A DNA stretch of 64,000 nucleotides from Pseudovirgaria hyperparasitica (Eukaryota > Ascomycota > Dothideomycetes > Acrospermales > Acrospermaceae), in contig NW_022985553.1 in the NCBI RefSeq assembly GCF_010093815.1, positions 1,646,133-1,710,132 of the forward strand, read 5' to 3'. The position numbers and the translations under genes were made by a program. Below the pieces are notes generated by a model. That model saw only the letters and a list, made by a program, of their open reading frames with translations, was not told where the DNA came from and did not search any database. Positions 11,742 through 24,330 of the stretch are shown in pieces. Positions within the stretch are counted from its first letter, which is position 1; every line of letters begins with the position of its first letter.

Positions 11742-13882
11742 ATGCACCATTCTTCTCTATTGATCACTCTTTTCACCTTCATGCTCAGCGCCGCAAGCGA
11801 ATTGATCGAAGTTCACGGCGTCAAAAATGCCGGCGTACGTCCACGTTTGGAGCTGAGGGATCTGGCGGCGAACACGGCTATGCTGAATCTGTTTCTTCAA
11901 GGGCTAGAAAGATTTCAGGCAACGGACCAGAGCGATCCAGACTCCTATTTCGAGATCGCCGGTCAGTGATAGCATACGCATCAACTATACAGCTTCTGCA
12001 ATCTTTCCATATCTCACCACGGCTTTGTTCGCGAGAACTGACTTGGTTTGTTTGTAGGTATCCATGGTGTTCCATACAGGTCCTGGCAAGACATCTCCCC
12101 TAGGCCTGGTGCATCAGCGCCCGGGTATTGTCCTCACTTCTCCAATGTTTTCTTCCCGTGGCACAGGCCATATCTTGCTTTGTTCGAGGTTAGTAGACAT
12201 ACAGAGCATTTCCCCTGTCTTCGAGCCTAACACTGTGAACAGCAAAGTCTCTACAAACATATTCTAGATGTTGTGAGGCAATTTCCCGAAGGAGATGAAA
12301 GAGATCAGCAGCGAAAAGTAGCAGATGCGATTCGTCTTCCGTACTGGGACTGGGCTCTTCCACTCAAGTCAGGACCGATCATCCCGGAGATCATGTCGAA
12401 CAAAACAATAGTAGTCAAGCGGCCAAACGGCACAGAAGAATCCATCCAAAATCCACTATACTCCTATCGATTCCATCCGCATAACCCGGATGAGTTGAAT
12501 GATAATGTTCTGAAAGTATCACTGGTTCGTCAGAGTTTTACTAACCATCTTTAGTCGGATCAACTATACCAATTCATCTCTACGAAGCGTTCTCCAACAT
12601 CAAGCCCAGCTGACAATGAGGATGCTCCCGAAGATCTCAAGGCTGCCGAAGAGAGATTCTCGACTGGTATACAGCAGAAACGCGACCGACTGTTCAACTT
12701 ATTGTGGAAGAATACTACTTATTCTGCGATCAGTAACCATGGAGGTCAAGCAGATAACTTCGAAGAGATCCATGGCTGGGCACATTTATCTATTGGAGGA
12801 ACAAATGGCCCCCATGGACATATGACTGAGACACCCATGTCGGCTTTCGATCCCTCTTTTTGGTTACACCACGCGTGAGTATTGAATCATTGTAACCTGC
12901 CTCTGTGCTAAACATTCTCCAAGCATGATGGACCGGTTGATAGCAATCTGGCAACGACTGCATCCCGAGACCTACGTGGAACCTCAATCCCAGGATTTTG
13001 GAACCTGGGCATACTCTGTTCGTTCCACCCTGGATGCCAATTCTTGTAAGTTGCGTACTCTTCTCCATATCATGCTGACCCCTCAACATGATTGCCACTA
13101 TTCAGCTTGATATTTGCTAAACTGACCCGGTCAATTAGCCCTTTATCCATTTCCGAAGTCACAGGACGAGATGTGGACGTCCAACGAAGTTCGCGACACC
13201 CGCGTGTTTGGCTATACGTACGTCGAGCTACAGCTACCCAAAATTCAAGACATCAAGGCTGCCGTCAACACTTTGTACAACGACAATCCGAGCTTCGGCA
13301 AACGTAGCATGGATAATGGCACGCGTGTATACGATCCGACAGCTGACTTCATTGAATATAATGCGAACGTTGCTATTGACCAAATGGCCGTTGGTGGAGG
13401 CTCTTTTGCGGTGTACTTCTTTCTAGGTACTTTCAGTCAGGATACGACAGATTGGGATTACGATGATAATCTCATTGGCACGGAAGCTATTCTCTCCATT
13501 AAAGCCCCTCATGGAGACTCGGGACCTTCATTGATCACTGGTTCAGTGCCGCTGACAAGAAGTCTTCGTGCGAGGTGGGAAAATGGACGCCTCGAAAGTC
13601 TTGACGAGGACAAGGTAATACCATATCTGCAAGAGCATTTGCACTGGCGTGTACGCAGAGTAGGTTGGCATCTTCTCAGATCATCTTGCACTTGCTTACA
13701 TTTTACAGTCGAGCGACGGAGCGCAGGTGCCAGTCTCCCGACTTCCATCCCTGGCAGTCTCGGTTGTCAGCAGTCTCATTCGACCAGCACAAAGCGAAGG
13801 CGAGTTCCCGAGGCAGCTCACTGATACCAAGACTCATCCAGAAGTCGTGGATCACAATGAGGGAGACGGAGACCTATCCTGA
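11742..13882 (+). CDS. Secreted tyrosinase (type 3 copper polyphenol oxidase)
   Basis: Seven exons (11742-11961, 12058-12188, 12243-12515, 12555-12874, 12924-13045, 13139-13659, 13709-13882) give 586 residues. The start at 11742 places a signal peptide (MHHSSLLITLFTFMLSAASE) at the N-terminus. CuA ligands are His76, His100 and His109 (HFSNVFFPWHRPYLALFE); Cys98, two residues before His100, is placed for the thioether bridge known in fungal tyrosinases. CuB ligands lie in EEIHGWAHLSIGG (His281, His285) and FWLHHAMMDR (His313/314). The C-terminal domain (VFGYTYVELQLP onward) is the lid region usually cleaved on activation. The enzyme hydroxylates monophenols and oxidises catechols to quinones, as in melanin formation. 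Intron 3 is unusually short: 39 nt with donor GTATCA, or 30 nt with GTTCGT. The downstream neighbour is a catalase-like gene. Confidence 0.9.
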
Positions 13883-14577
13883 CTGTGATTCGGGCAGTGT
13901 ATGTGTGCTACGATTGTGATGAGCAGTGCATATTGATGTTGTGTAGACCGCTATAAGAATAGAAGTTCTATAGACTATCGATTGCATCCCCAATGCATAC
14001 TAGCATCACATAGTGTGTATCGATACCCGTTTGACCGGGCCCAGGCAAGGAAGCCGATGAGATCTACATGGATGGAAGCACGCCCGAGATGGCCACGCTT
14101 AGCTCAACCAAACAGATACCTTTCTATAGGCCCATCTCCCCAGATGCTCTCGTACTACGCGGGTGAATCCCTCCCTAACATTGGCAGTTTGCGGGGAAAC
14201 GGGGTGTCTAGCGCGTTGCGGGGAAGCTCTTGATCGAAATCTTAGACCTTTAGAGCTCTAGACCTACACTGTTGGACCCATCACAGCCATCACAAGGTTC
14301 CCGAATCGCCAGATGTACGTACTCTAGCAAGACGGAACATTTGAAATCGAGGTGGCGATCTGAGGACGTGAGGGGCTTGGGAACGATGGTATTAGTTTTT
14401 AAAAGAATCGAACTCCCTGTGCTTCATCTATGAAACTTGCCTACTACCCTCTGGTGATTATTTGTTGGATGGACGCTAGTTTTTCATTGCTGGATACGAA
14501 CACCCACCCATAAATACACGCACACGCACACGCACACGCACACACGCACTGAGAAGAGAATCTGATATATAGTCACA
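13883..14577. other. Intergenic region and leader of the catalase-like gene
   Basis: No gene recognised. A tandem ACACGC repeat lies just before the catalase-like start codon. Confidence 0.5.
14515..14548 (+). repeat. (ACACGC)n repeat in the probable 5' leader
   Basis: About five ACACGC/ACACAC units ending about 30 nt before the start codon at 14578. It probably lies in the 5' untranslated region. Confidence 0.8.
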
Positions 14578-15961
14578 ATGTCGGACAAATATATCAAATG
14601 GTAAGTTTGACGCCCGCGGCTTCAGTCAGTATGTGCAAGTGCTAATGGAGGGCCCCGGTCTATGGTAGGGATGCCCCAGGCGTGGAAGTTGTCCAGCCCG
14701 GCGAGAAGGAGAAGATTCAGGAAGTATCGAATCAGTTCCAGCGCATGCAGATGATGAATTTCAACGAACACCATCACTGTCTGCGCGGAACACATTTGAA
14801 GACACAGGGTGTATGTTGCCTTCCATTCTCTTCGACAATGTCTCCTCCTTCAGCTCCACGGTTCCCTATTCCTGTCTTCCACTCACCCAGCATACAACAC
14901 GCTCACTGACTGACGGCTATACCAGTGCGTCATGGGCAAATTCTACGTCAACGACAACCTCCCAGCCCACCTCGCACAAGGCATGTTCGCCAAGCCAGGC
15001 GCCTACGACGTAATCATGCGCTACTCCTCGCTCACGCCCAAGCTGGTACCCGACAACATCCCCGCGCCGCGCGGCATCGGCATGAAGATCTTCGGCGTCG
15101 AAGGCGAGAAGATCTGGGGCGAGGACAAGCACACGCAGGACTGGACCATGAACAACTACCCCGTGTTGGAGCTGCGCGACCCAAAGACGACAAACGAGAT
15201 TGCGGACAGCTTGGAGCGCAACTGGGACGACCTGCCTACATTTGCAAAGGAGTGTGCGGCGAGGCCGGATGCAGAGTTGGCGTGTTTGCCGGCGAGATTG
15301 CCGAGGCAGCATAGTGAGTTTTTTTGTAACTTCTGATATGTGTGTGGTGGCTAGGGGAGAAAAGCGTGCTGATGGATCTTGCGATATAGTGTTTGCCATG
15401 CCCGAGTACTCGCAGTCTGCATACCGCTTTGGCGACTACGTTGCTAAATTTGGCGTCTTTCCACTCGGCGAAGAGCAGAAGAAGTGGGAAGACAAGCTCA
15501 TTGGAGAGAACGAGCCGATCAACATCATCTCTCAGGGCCTGCGCGACTTCCACATGAAGCACAAAGTCACGTATTCTTTCTGCGCGCAGCTGCTACAGAA
15601 CCTCGACGATCAGCCTGTCGACGACATTGGCATCGAATGGGACGCCAACAAGTACCCCTTTGAGCAACTTGGCTATCTCGAGTTTGAGCCGCAGGATAGC
15701 TGGCTGCCGGAGTTTCGGGTTTGGTGGGATGACCGGATCACAGTCAATAGCTGGCACGGCTTGAAGGTGCACCAGCCGCTGGGCGGCACCAATCGCATGC
15801 GTCGCGTCGTGTATGCGGAGAGTAGGAAGTTGAGGTTGAGAGTGAATGGGCATAAGGACTATATCGAGCCAGCCAGTGTAAACGAGGTTCCTGCACCTGT
15901 AGCGCCGCCTCAGGTACCGGCGAGACAGAGTGCAATCTCTACCGTGGAAGCGGCAGCATAA
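14578..15961 (+). CDS. Small catalase-like heme protein (y4iL-like family)
   Basis: Four exons (14578-14600, 14669-14810, 14926-15313, 15390-15961) give 374 residues, far shorter than classical monofunctional catalases. It carries the distal-side pattern (RGTHLKTQG, His) and an Asn-containing MNNYPVLELRD that corresponds to the catalase NNTPVF-type motif, plus family-specific blocks LAQGMFAKPG, APRGIGMKIFG, MPEYSQSAYRFGDYVAKF and a C-terminal NSWHGLKVHQPLGGTNRMRR. These features fit the heme-dependent catalase-related proteins, whose peroxide activity is proved only for some members. There is no signal peptide or clear C-terminal peroxisomal SKL (it ends VEAAA), so it is probably cytosolic. 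It lies 695 nt downstream of the tyrosinase in the same direction. Confidence 0.85.
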
Positions 15962-16096
15962 GGAAGGAGAACCTAACTCGTGTATACACGATGATTCATA
16001 ATGTGATGCGCTTTGATAACTGAACCCTCCAAGTCTCTAAACATCGTCCTGGAATTCATCTTTGGCGACGATCCGAGCTTTCAGTACAGTGAGAAC

Positions 16097-18268
16097 CTAG
16101 ACCTCTTGACTTGTACCGATATCGTTTCTGTGTATCGCGCCTGGGAGTGTATTCTTGTGTGCTTCCTCGGTAGAGCTACGATACGCGGGCTTCTTCGACT
16201 TCTTTAGCAACCGCCAGCCCATTCTGTCGCCTGGGTTTGACCGTGTAGCCCAGCCATCCGTAATCTGTTGTTTCGTTTGCGATATCTTGGTCCTTTCCTT
16301 CTTTTCAATGCCAAGCGTCTGTCTCAGAAAGTCACGGACGGCACTCTGCGTCGTGATAAGAGCAATAGCCATGATCAGAAACGATATAGGTAATGCAGCG
16401 GAAAAATACAAGCGGAAACTCTCTATGAGTGCGCCCACATCAGGTTGGATGCTGAATAGTGAGGCGATGTACCCTAGAGGTATGAAGAAAGTGGCGAGCC
16501 ATGTCAAGCGAGCAATATTTGTATTGTTTTCTTGCTCGCGTCTAGTGTCGATGATGGATATAGTAGCGGTCACGATGCTTGTTAGCCGTTCGATATGTGT
16601 TTGATGTTCGCACATAGTCGAGTGAGCCTCTGCAAAATCCTGGAGTATGGTAGGATACGAGTCAGGAGCGTCTCTCGCATCCGGAACAGTGCAATTGGGA
16701 TCCATCAACGCCTCGATGTAACGCTTGTGTGGCGTCACATCGGCCAACCGTTTGAACAGCTCCTCGAGCATCTGGCGATACAGTGGAACTAGCCGTCGCC
16801 AGACGTGAAGCTTCCGGAGAGGAGGATCGACGCCGGCTTTCTTTGCTGGTAAGAACTCGTCAGGAAAAGCAATCTCCCAATCGATCTGGATCAGCCGAGT
16901 ACGGATGTATTCCGCAAGAGTAAGCCAGTTGGAGCAGATCAGATGCATAAGGGCTTGCATGGGTACATTGTTGCTTAAGTCAGAAGTGATCGTCGTCTGC
17001 GAAGGAGGCAGGGCAAAAGCGGCAGGCCGTTCAGCCCAGTAGACAACGTCATCGAAGAGGGGCGTTTGGGGCGCTCCACGGTCAGGCATGAAATAGGAGT
17101 CAGAAGTATTCGATGATGACTGTCTTCTATTGTTGCGTTCTGCCGTGGATTTCGTGTTGTCCTGTACTGAGGTTCCGTCTTTAGACTGAGCGATTATATC
17201 TTCTGGTAGCGGAGTCTCCTCCCAATCACGATAACCATACCAGAGTGGATTTCCGGCTTTGATGCTGGGATCCACTAGCATGATACCTGGTCAAAATATC
17301 AGTACATATGAGTCGTACCATTCGAGCGATGTGATGGTTACCAATTGCAGCCTTTCCGGGGACAGCAGGTTGCAACCAGAAGGACGCCCGCGATCTGGTC
17401 AGACCAACGACGGTTCCACGAGTGTCCCAGTGGCCCTCGCCATTTTGATCATCATCCGGTCTTCTAGCCACGTTAAAATGACCTGCTTGCTCCTTTGCTA
17501 GCTTGAACTCTTCTCCATTTTCGAAATAGCGTGGCGTAACGTAGCGAAGTTGTATCCACCGTTGCTTCTTGCGGACTGAAGTTAGTTTCGGTGGATGTGC
17601 CCATCTATCACGGACATTACACCACGCATAGTCTAACATGTGCTCCCTGAAGAATTCTGGTTCAACGCGGTACTTGCATCCTAGTGCTTCGATAACATCG
17701 CGAGAGAGATCTTCAACAACGTAGAGGCGCATTCCAGAGGCCAGATCAGTTTCCCTGAGGCCACTATGAAGACTTTTGGTGTCAACATAGTCGGTTCTCA
17801 CTGGCCTGACACCATCATTGAGGTAGTCAAGTCGAGCAATTTTGACACGCCTCCACCGCTCAATGCGACTATCGACCTTCATTCGCAAATCTGGCCATTG
17901 CAGAGGCGTCGTACCAATCTCCATAAAATCGGCGAGTAGTCTCAAATGTGGCCATCTGGTAGACAGCTTCTTGACCTGCTTTATGTAATGGTGGTCGTCT
18001 TCGTGGGAATTGCTGGAGGGAAGTTAGCTTGCCGGCTTTTGACTTAGCTACCACTAACATACGTGGTGATGTCCCATTGATTTTGATACTTCTTGATTGT
18101 AAGACTATCGAAAATATCACCAGTCAAATATGCTTGGTTCTGCAAGTTTTGATCAAAATATTTGCGCTGCTTGGGTTCCTTCTGAGCATTGCGTAGCGTT
18201 TCGATTGGATCGTGACTACCAAGAATGCGACCACGCTCAGCCTGCCGCACATCTGAATTGTCACCCAT
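16097..18268 (-). CDS. CorA-like divalent-cation transporter protein
   Basis: Three exons (18063-18268, 17342-18012, 16097-17286) give 688 residues. The long soluble N-terminal part contains family blocks such as GMRLYVVEDLSRDVIEALG and FFREHMLDYAW. Near the C-terminus two hydrophobic segments (LTWLATFFIPLGYIASLFS and YFSAALPISFLIMAIALITT) form the CorA-type membrane hairpin. In place of the canonical CorA GMN signature there is GYIASLFS, as is common in this fungal subfamily, so the transported ion cannot be named. The start at 18268 (ACCATGGG context) is preferred. An upstream in-frame Met at 18352 would add a hydrophobic stretch (VVCLLGLCGLIVLLT) that looks out of place. It is convergent with the catalase-like gene, 135 nt apart. 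Confidence 0.85.
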
Positions 18269-19137
18269 GGTTAGAAGTACGATGAGGCCGCAGAGACCCA
18301 GCAAACACACCACTCGAGGCTCCCAGCGCCTCTTATCTACGCGTTTCAGCACAAGGCTGCGCTCCGACGTCTCTAGAGCGACACTAGCTGGGGGCGATAA
18401 TATGAACCCAGCAGTAGCTGTATTACAGCATATGCGGCGTCCATAATGACCAACCGATCAGAGGCCCTCTGCTGACTCAATAGTGGAGCAGGAGAGTGGC
18501 TGAGACAGTGCTATGCCGTATATGAGGATAAGCGATCCTTGTATGGCTTGCGGTCAGAAGCAGATGAAATCTTTGAGGCTGAAGCAGTAATGACCACTAG
18601 TTTAGCGCTGTAGAACTCGCTTTCGCACATCGTTCCCGATGATAAGTTTAGTCATTGGCCGTACGAGCCAAAGTTAATGAGACAGTCATAAGCAGCATGG
18701 AAGTGAGATCAATAATAATGCGAAACTTATATTTTTTAACATTCACTCTGATGACCCGGAACGGACTAGATTGAGTATCAGATTGATGGTGGCCTGAGGC
18801 AGACAACCCCATTCCATTTGCGGGGACATAGGTAGCTACGTAAGGCTGAAGCTCTGTCTCGCTGGACAAAACCTCAAGTCCTCGAACATCTACTGCTTCA
18901 AATCACCTCCTTCAGTAACGAAGTTTCGTCCCCTCTCTACTCCTCTGTCAGAAAACTCATATTGATTTCTGGCAGTTTCTTTGTTGTTCTATACATTTTA
19001 TGCAACACTGCAAGCATACCACCTACATTCTTACGTGCTACCTGTCCCTAACATCCTGCTGCCTTGACCACTAAAACGTCTCTCCCATACCTCTCTACTT
19101 CTCTTATGAACTAGACTGTGGTGAACACCAATTCAAG
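18269..19137. promoter_or_regulatory. Divergent promoter region, CorA-like gene and sec18
   Basis: 870 nt between divergent starts. The sec18-proximal part (18890-19110) is a pyrimidine-rich leader typical of highly expressed fungal genes. No other gene is seen. Confidence 0.5.
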
Positions 19138-21726
19138 ATGTTCAATCGGAACAACATTCCCTCCATGCCAAATCCTTTTGGCTCACGACCCGATGCTTCT
19201 CAGCGCCCCTCGCAGCACAACTACGACCGAGCCCCGCAGCAGCAACCCCCTCCGAACAGACAGCAAGGTGGATATGATCCTCGAATGGGTGGCGGCTATT
19301 CAGATCAAGCTCCGCAGTACGGTGGCCAGCCAGGGATGCCCCCGCGACGAGCACCACCACAGCAACAAGGACGAGGCCAGAGTGAGAACGTAGTGCAGCT
19401 GAGACCCATAAAAAGCCCTGGAGGCAATGCTTTTGCGTTTGGCAATCTGTAAGTATCGCAAACCGTGAGGCAACATAGCGTGGAGCTAACGAAAGCAACA
19501 GCGCTGCTGTATGTCCGCAAGATTTCCCTTCAGCCCAAGGCGACATATATATCCTTATCAACGGCACCTATGTGCTGACTGCTCGACCTACGAGTGGGTG
19601 TCAGCCACGGGAAATCGGGCTCACAGATGCACAACGGACTTGGGCCGGAATCACACTTGGTCCCAATGAAATCGTCAATGTTTCGACTTACGATGCTTTC
19701 GGGCCAAACTCGTTGTATTTGGGAAACATTAGTGTAGAAGTGGGATTCGCAAGCCGAAAGAGCACAGATACGCAGTACGACCAGGATGAGCTCGCGGCGC
19801 AGGTCATAAAAACATTTTCAGAGCAAATGCTTGCGCCAGGGCAATCGCTACTCATGGACTACAAGAATATTCCACTCCGACTCAACGTCAAGTCTGTCGA
19901 GTTGACGGATTTGGCTTCTATTGAGAAGCAGGGTGCGGGAGCTGGTCAAACACGATCAGACCCTCAAGCTCGTGGGTTCTTGTTTAATCAAACCAAGATC
20001 GACTTCTTCAAGGACCCTCGGAGCGAAATCAAGCTGAAGCCGTCGAACAGGAGGCCAGCTGCAAATTCAATCATCACGCCTGATTTTAAATTTGAAGCGA
20101 TGGGCATAGGTGGTCTAGACAACGAGTTTAGTGCTATCTTTCGAAGGGCCTTTGCATCTCGCATCTTTCCCCCAGGTCTAGTAGATCGTCTCGGAATTCA
20201 GCATGTTCGAGGTATGTTGCTTTACGGACCGCCAGGTACTGGTAAGACTTTGATTGCTCGGCAAATTGGGAAAATGCTCAACGCGAGGGAGCCTAAGGTC
20301 ATTAATGGACCTGAAGTCCTCAACAAGTATGTTGGAGCTTCGGAAGAGAATATCCGGAAGCTGTTTGCCGATGCAGAGAAAGAGTACAAAGAGAAGGGCG
20401 ACGAAAGTGGCCTGCATATCATCATCTTTGATGAGTTGGACGCAGTTTGTAAGCAGAGAGGTAGTGGTGCCGGTGGTGGTACTGGTGTCGGTGACTCTGT
20501 TGTCAATCAGTTGCTTTCCAAGCTAGATGGAGTCGACCAACTGAATAACATTCTTCTGATTGGTATGACCAATCGTATGGATATGATTGATGAGGCACTG
20601 CTTCGTGCAGGTCGTCTGGAGGTCCACATGGAAATATCGCTCCCAGATGAGCACGGACGGCATCAGATTCTTAACATTCACACGACAAAGATGAGGACCA
20701 ATAAGATAATGGACACAGATGTAGATCTGGCGGAGCTCGCAAAGGTGACAAAGTAAGGCAAAACATGTACCGAAGTCTGACGCATCTGACCATTCTAGGA
20801 ACTTTTCTGGAGCTGAAATCAGTGGTCTGGTGAAAGCCGCATCCAGTTTCGCATTCTCGCGACACATTAAAGTCGGCACTATGGCTGGCATCAAGGACGA
20901 CGTGGAGAACATGAAGGTAAACCGAAGCGATTTCATCAACGCTTTAGACGAAGTGAAACCTCTCTTTGGTGTTTCAGAGGAAGAGATCACGAAGCGTATC
21001 AATCGCGGCATTATCCACTATTCACCCTTCATCGACAATATCCTCCAGCAGGGCCGCTTGTTTGTAAATCAAGTCCGGGCAACCGACAATGCAACGTCTA
21101 TGCTTTCGGTTCTTGTTCATGGACCACCTGGCTCTGGTAAAACTGCGCTGGCGGCTAAAATTGCCATCGATTCTGAAGCCCCTTTTATCAAACTGATCAG
21201 CCCCGGCGACATGATCGGGTATAGCGAAATGCAAAAAGTTCAACAGTTCGATAAGATTTTCCGGGACGCATACAAGTCCCCAATGAGTGTTATCGTCATC
21301 GACAACATCGAGCTCCTCCTTGACTGGGTATCTGTCGGCCCGCGCTTCAGCAATACCTGTCTCGTGGCGCTCAAGGCCCTCCTGGAGAAACAGCCGCCTA
21401 AGGATCGCCGTCTGATCATTCTGGCGACAACCACAGAGCGCTCGGTCATGCAGCAACTCAACCTCCGCTTCAATCAGCAGATCGCGGTGCCCAACGTCAA
21501 TAAACAAGAGGAGCTGGCGAACATCTTGAAACAGAGCAGCAAGTTCGAGGACGAAGATATCCGCAGGGCGATTGGTGAGATACAGGAGGTGACCGGATCG
21601 AAATCGATTGGTGTCGGTATCAAAGATGTTTTGTTGGGTATTGAGACGGCTACCTCTAGCGGAGGCGATGATCTTGCAGGGACGTTTGCTAGTGTCATGA
21701 CCGGGAAGATTGCAGAGAACTTATAG
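19138..21726 (+). CDS. sec18: Vesicular-fusion ATPase Sec18/NSF
   Basis: Three exons (19138-19448, 19502-20752, 20799-21726) give 829 residues. Sec18/NSF is the AAA ATPase that disassembles cis-SNARE complexes with alpha-SNAP after membrane fusion. The first 80 residues are a Pro/Gln/Gly/Asn-rich extension, then comes the N domain (VVQLRPIKSPGGNAFAFG, then VCPQDFPSAQGDIYILING). The D1 ATPase has Walker A GPPGTGKT at 346-353, Walker B IIIFDELDAVC and the pore segment YVGASEENIRKLF. The D2 ATPase has GPPGSGKT at 629-636 and the degenerate Walker B VIVIDNIELLLDW normal for NSF D2. Length and motif order match the family fully. Confidence 0.96.
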
Positions 21727-22048
21727 AGTATACGGACATCAGAAGTGTTGATAGATAAGAAATATAAGAAACACGTGATTGGAATATGACAATCCATCCG
21801 CAGAAGTCGACGAGCCACAAATCGCAGAAGTCGACGAGCCACAAATCTGGCAAGTTGCGTCGAGTATGTAATCCATGTCTGATATAGAGGTAGAAACTAC
21901 GATGATTGCCCTGTAAATGACGAAGACATGAGTATTTATCCCTCCCATCCCACAGAACTCGATCTGGATATAGTCTCTCACTCCTACTAATTAGCCAATA
22001 CAGCACCCAAACTCCGTACATACACACACATATCGGAACCCCTTACGC
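21727..22048. other. Convergent 3' region of sec18 and mad1
   Basis: No gene. It contains a perfect tandem duplication of a 24-nt unit at 21799-21846. Confidence 0.6.
21799..21846. repeat. 24-nt perfect tandem duplication
   Basis: The 24-nt unit beginning CGCAGAAGTCGACGAGCC occurs at 21799-21822 and again, without mismatch, at 21823-21846. It lies in the probable 3' untranslated region of sec18. Confidence 0.9.
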
Positions 22049-24330
22049 CTAGACCGCAGCAGCAGCCTCCTCCTTCGCCCTCGACTTGCGATCATAAAAC
22101 TCCAAGGTCATAGCCGCCAAAAAGCACGGAATCTCCTTCCTCCCATCCACCCAATAATCAATCATCTCGCGAATCTCGCCGGCAAAGCGACTCTTCGGCC
22201 CACCGCTAACCTTCATCTCGCCCTTCTCGCCATCAAACACGATGCTGTTCTCGCCCGTCTCCTCGTCGCCGGGGTAGAACATGCTAGTCACGCGCACGCG
22301 GCCGTTGGGCATAAAGTCCATTTTGTAGCCCATCAGGCTGGCGACAGCTTCGCGGAACTCGTTTGCCTTGGCGCCCCAGATCTGCTTGAGGCGCATCATG
22401 CGTTTGTCGCGGTCGGCGATGGTGCGTTCGAGGTCGGCGACTTGGTCCTTTGTCCGGAGGAGGGTGGATGTGGGGACGGAGTTGAGGTCGTCGATGGAGC
22501 CGGAGGAGAGGCGGGCGAGGAGGGCGGTGTTTTCGTCGCGGAGGTTCTTGAGGGTTTCGAGCTTGATTGCTTCGGCGCGGGCGGTTGGGTTGGCGCGGAG
22601 TTCGAGGATGCGGGTGCGTGAGGCGGATTTGAGGGAGGAGATTTGCTTTGTTGAGGCTCGGAGGTCGGTTTCGAGGTGGGTTGTCTTCTTCTGGAGCGCG
22701 GTGATCTCGTCTTGGAGGGCGCGGTTCTTGCGCGTCAGTTCGCCGACGCGTTCGTTGACGTCGGGGTCGAGGGGTCGCTTCTTGGGGGTCATGGCGAGGG
22801 TTAGGGGCTCGCTGGGAGGGGCTTGTAGTTGTTTCCTTTCGAGCTCTGCGAGATCTTTGTTTGCGGTCTGCAGCTCGTTGCGATACTGGTCAACGAGGTT
22901 CTCCAGTTCTTGGAGGCGCTGGGCCTTTTGCGCATCTGCCTCCTCTCCCTCGGCCTCTTCTTCGATCCCATAAGCATTCAGTTGAGCGCGTAAGTACTCT
23001 GCCTCTTTCACCGCGAGATTGCGCTGCCTCTCGAGGCGCAGTCGAGCTTTGTTGTCACCAGCGGAAGCTGTATTACCAGCCCCTGCAGCACGCAACTTGT
23101 CTAGTTCTGTTGTCAAGCTGGCCTTGTCTTCCTCGAGCGACTGGATTGTCTCATCTCGGACGGTAAGTTCTGGCTGGATTTTCCCAAGTTTGTCCATGAG
23201 GGACGCTGTCTCCATCCGTTCCTGGATGAACGCTCGGGCGAGTTGCTCTGGCGACTCGAATTGCAGGTCGCCATGGGACGACGCTTCGCTTTCGAGATAA
23301 GACGCCCACGCGTCTCGTTCATCTTCGAGGGCCTGCTTCTTCATCTGCACTTCGCCTAATTCTCTTCTCAGGTCGCCTATTGCTGCAAGCTTGTTCTCCA
23401 ATGCATGTTTCTCTTCCCTCACAACCTCGACTGCCTTGTAGTTCTTTTGATAGCCCTTTAGCTCCGCAAGGAGGTCCCGATTTGTCGCTTCCAGCTTTTT
23501 GATATGCGTGACTTGTTCAGACAGCTCCCTTCGTACCACTGCTAGCTCCTCGGAGCCACCGCCTTGTGCTTTCAATTGTATCACTTCGCTTTCCAGCTTA
23601 CCACATTCCTCCTCCTTTTGAGCGAGACGTTGCTGTGTTATCTGGAGCGCATTCGTTTTGTTCGTGGCATCCTCCTGTAGATCATTTACTGAGCTAGACA
23701 ATGCGTTGAATCTTGTTTCCAGGTCATTATATCTGTGCTTGCCCTGTCGCTCCAATGACTGCAGTTCCGATTGCGCCTCCTCGGTCTCCTCTTGCAATTG
23801 CTGGTTCTGGTCCTGGAGTGCGCGCACTTTTTTCTCTAGCGCTATCTTCTCGTTTGCGCTCGTTGTTTGGATCTCTTGCAGCTCGCGACTCAAGGCATCA
23901 TACCTTGACGTGGAGGACTTGTTGCTACTAGCAGCTTCCTGGAGATCTGTCAGCCGCCTGTACTTCATCCATTGCTCATACCATTACCTGCGCGCGCCGA
24001 TATTCTGCTTCTGCCTTGTTTTGTGCATCGCGAATCTCTTGTGCATAGCGCAGCCTCTCAAGCTCCCGTTCTTGCTTCAACGAGTCCAGCTCATACTGCA
24101 GTGTATTCAATTGCGCTCGTAGATCCTCGTTGTTTGTATCTAGTTACCAGTCAGCGACAACAAATGGACCCAAGCTGTAGCTTCGACAACAAACCTGCTC
24201 TTGCAATTTGCGATTGCCGTAGAGTATCTTTCAATGGCTCTCTGGGAGCTACTTGTGACGTCGCAGCGGCTGGCGATATCGGTGCCCCGGTAAAGAAATC
24301 ATACTGAGGCTGATTGCGCGAGGGCGCCAT
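22049..24330 (-). CDS. mad1: Spindle assembly checkpoint protein Mad1
   Basis: Three exons (24195-24330, 23988-24139, 22049-23938) give 725 residues. Mad1 holds Mad2 at unattached kinetochores and nuclear pores to delay anaphase. Almost the whole length is coiled coil (heptads rich in Leu, Glu, Gln, Lys). Near the C-terminus the conserved RLK motif (MRLKQIWGAKANEFREAV) is followed by the Mad1 C-terminal fold (SLMGYKMDFMPNGRVRVTSM and FLAAMTLEFYDRKS), which binds Bub1. The Met in MKYRRLTD at 23968 lies in an intron and is not the start: splicing from GTAATG at 23987 to CAG at 23939 links ...YRRAQ to EAASSNKS. It lies head to head with the AlkB-like gene. Confidence 0.92.

Noticed and set aside
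14397-14415. tRNA-like B-box (GTTCGATTC on the - strand)
   Set aside because: The flanking arms pair poorly and no matching A-box or acceptor stem is present.
18266-18352. Upstream start for the CorA-like protein with an additional hydrophobic segment
   Set aside because: The start at 18268 has a better context and the added segment does not fit the family N-terminus; it remains possible.
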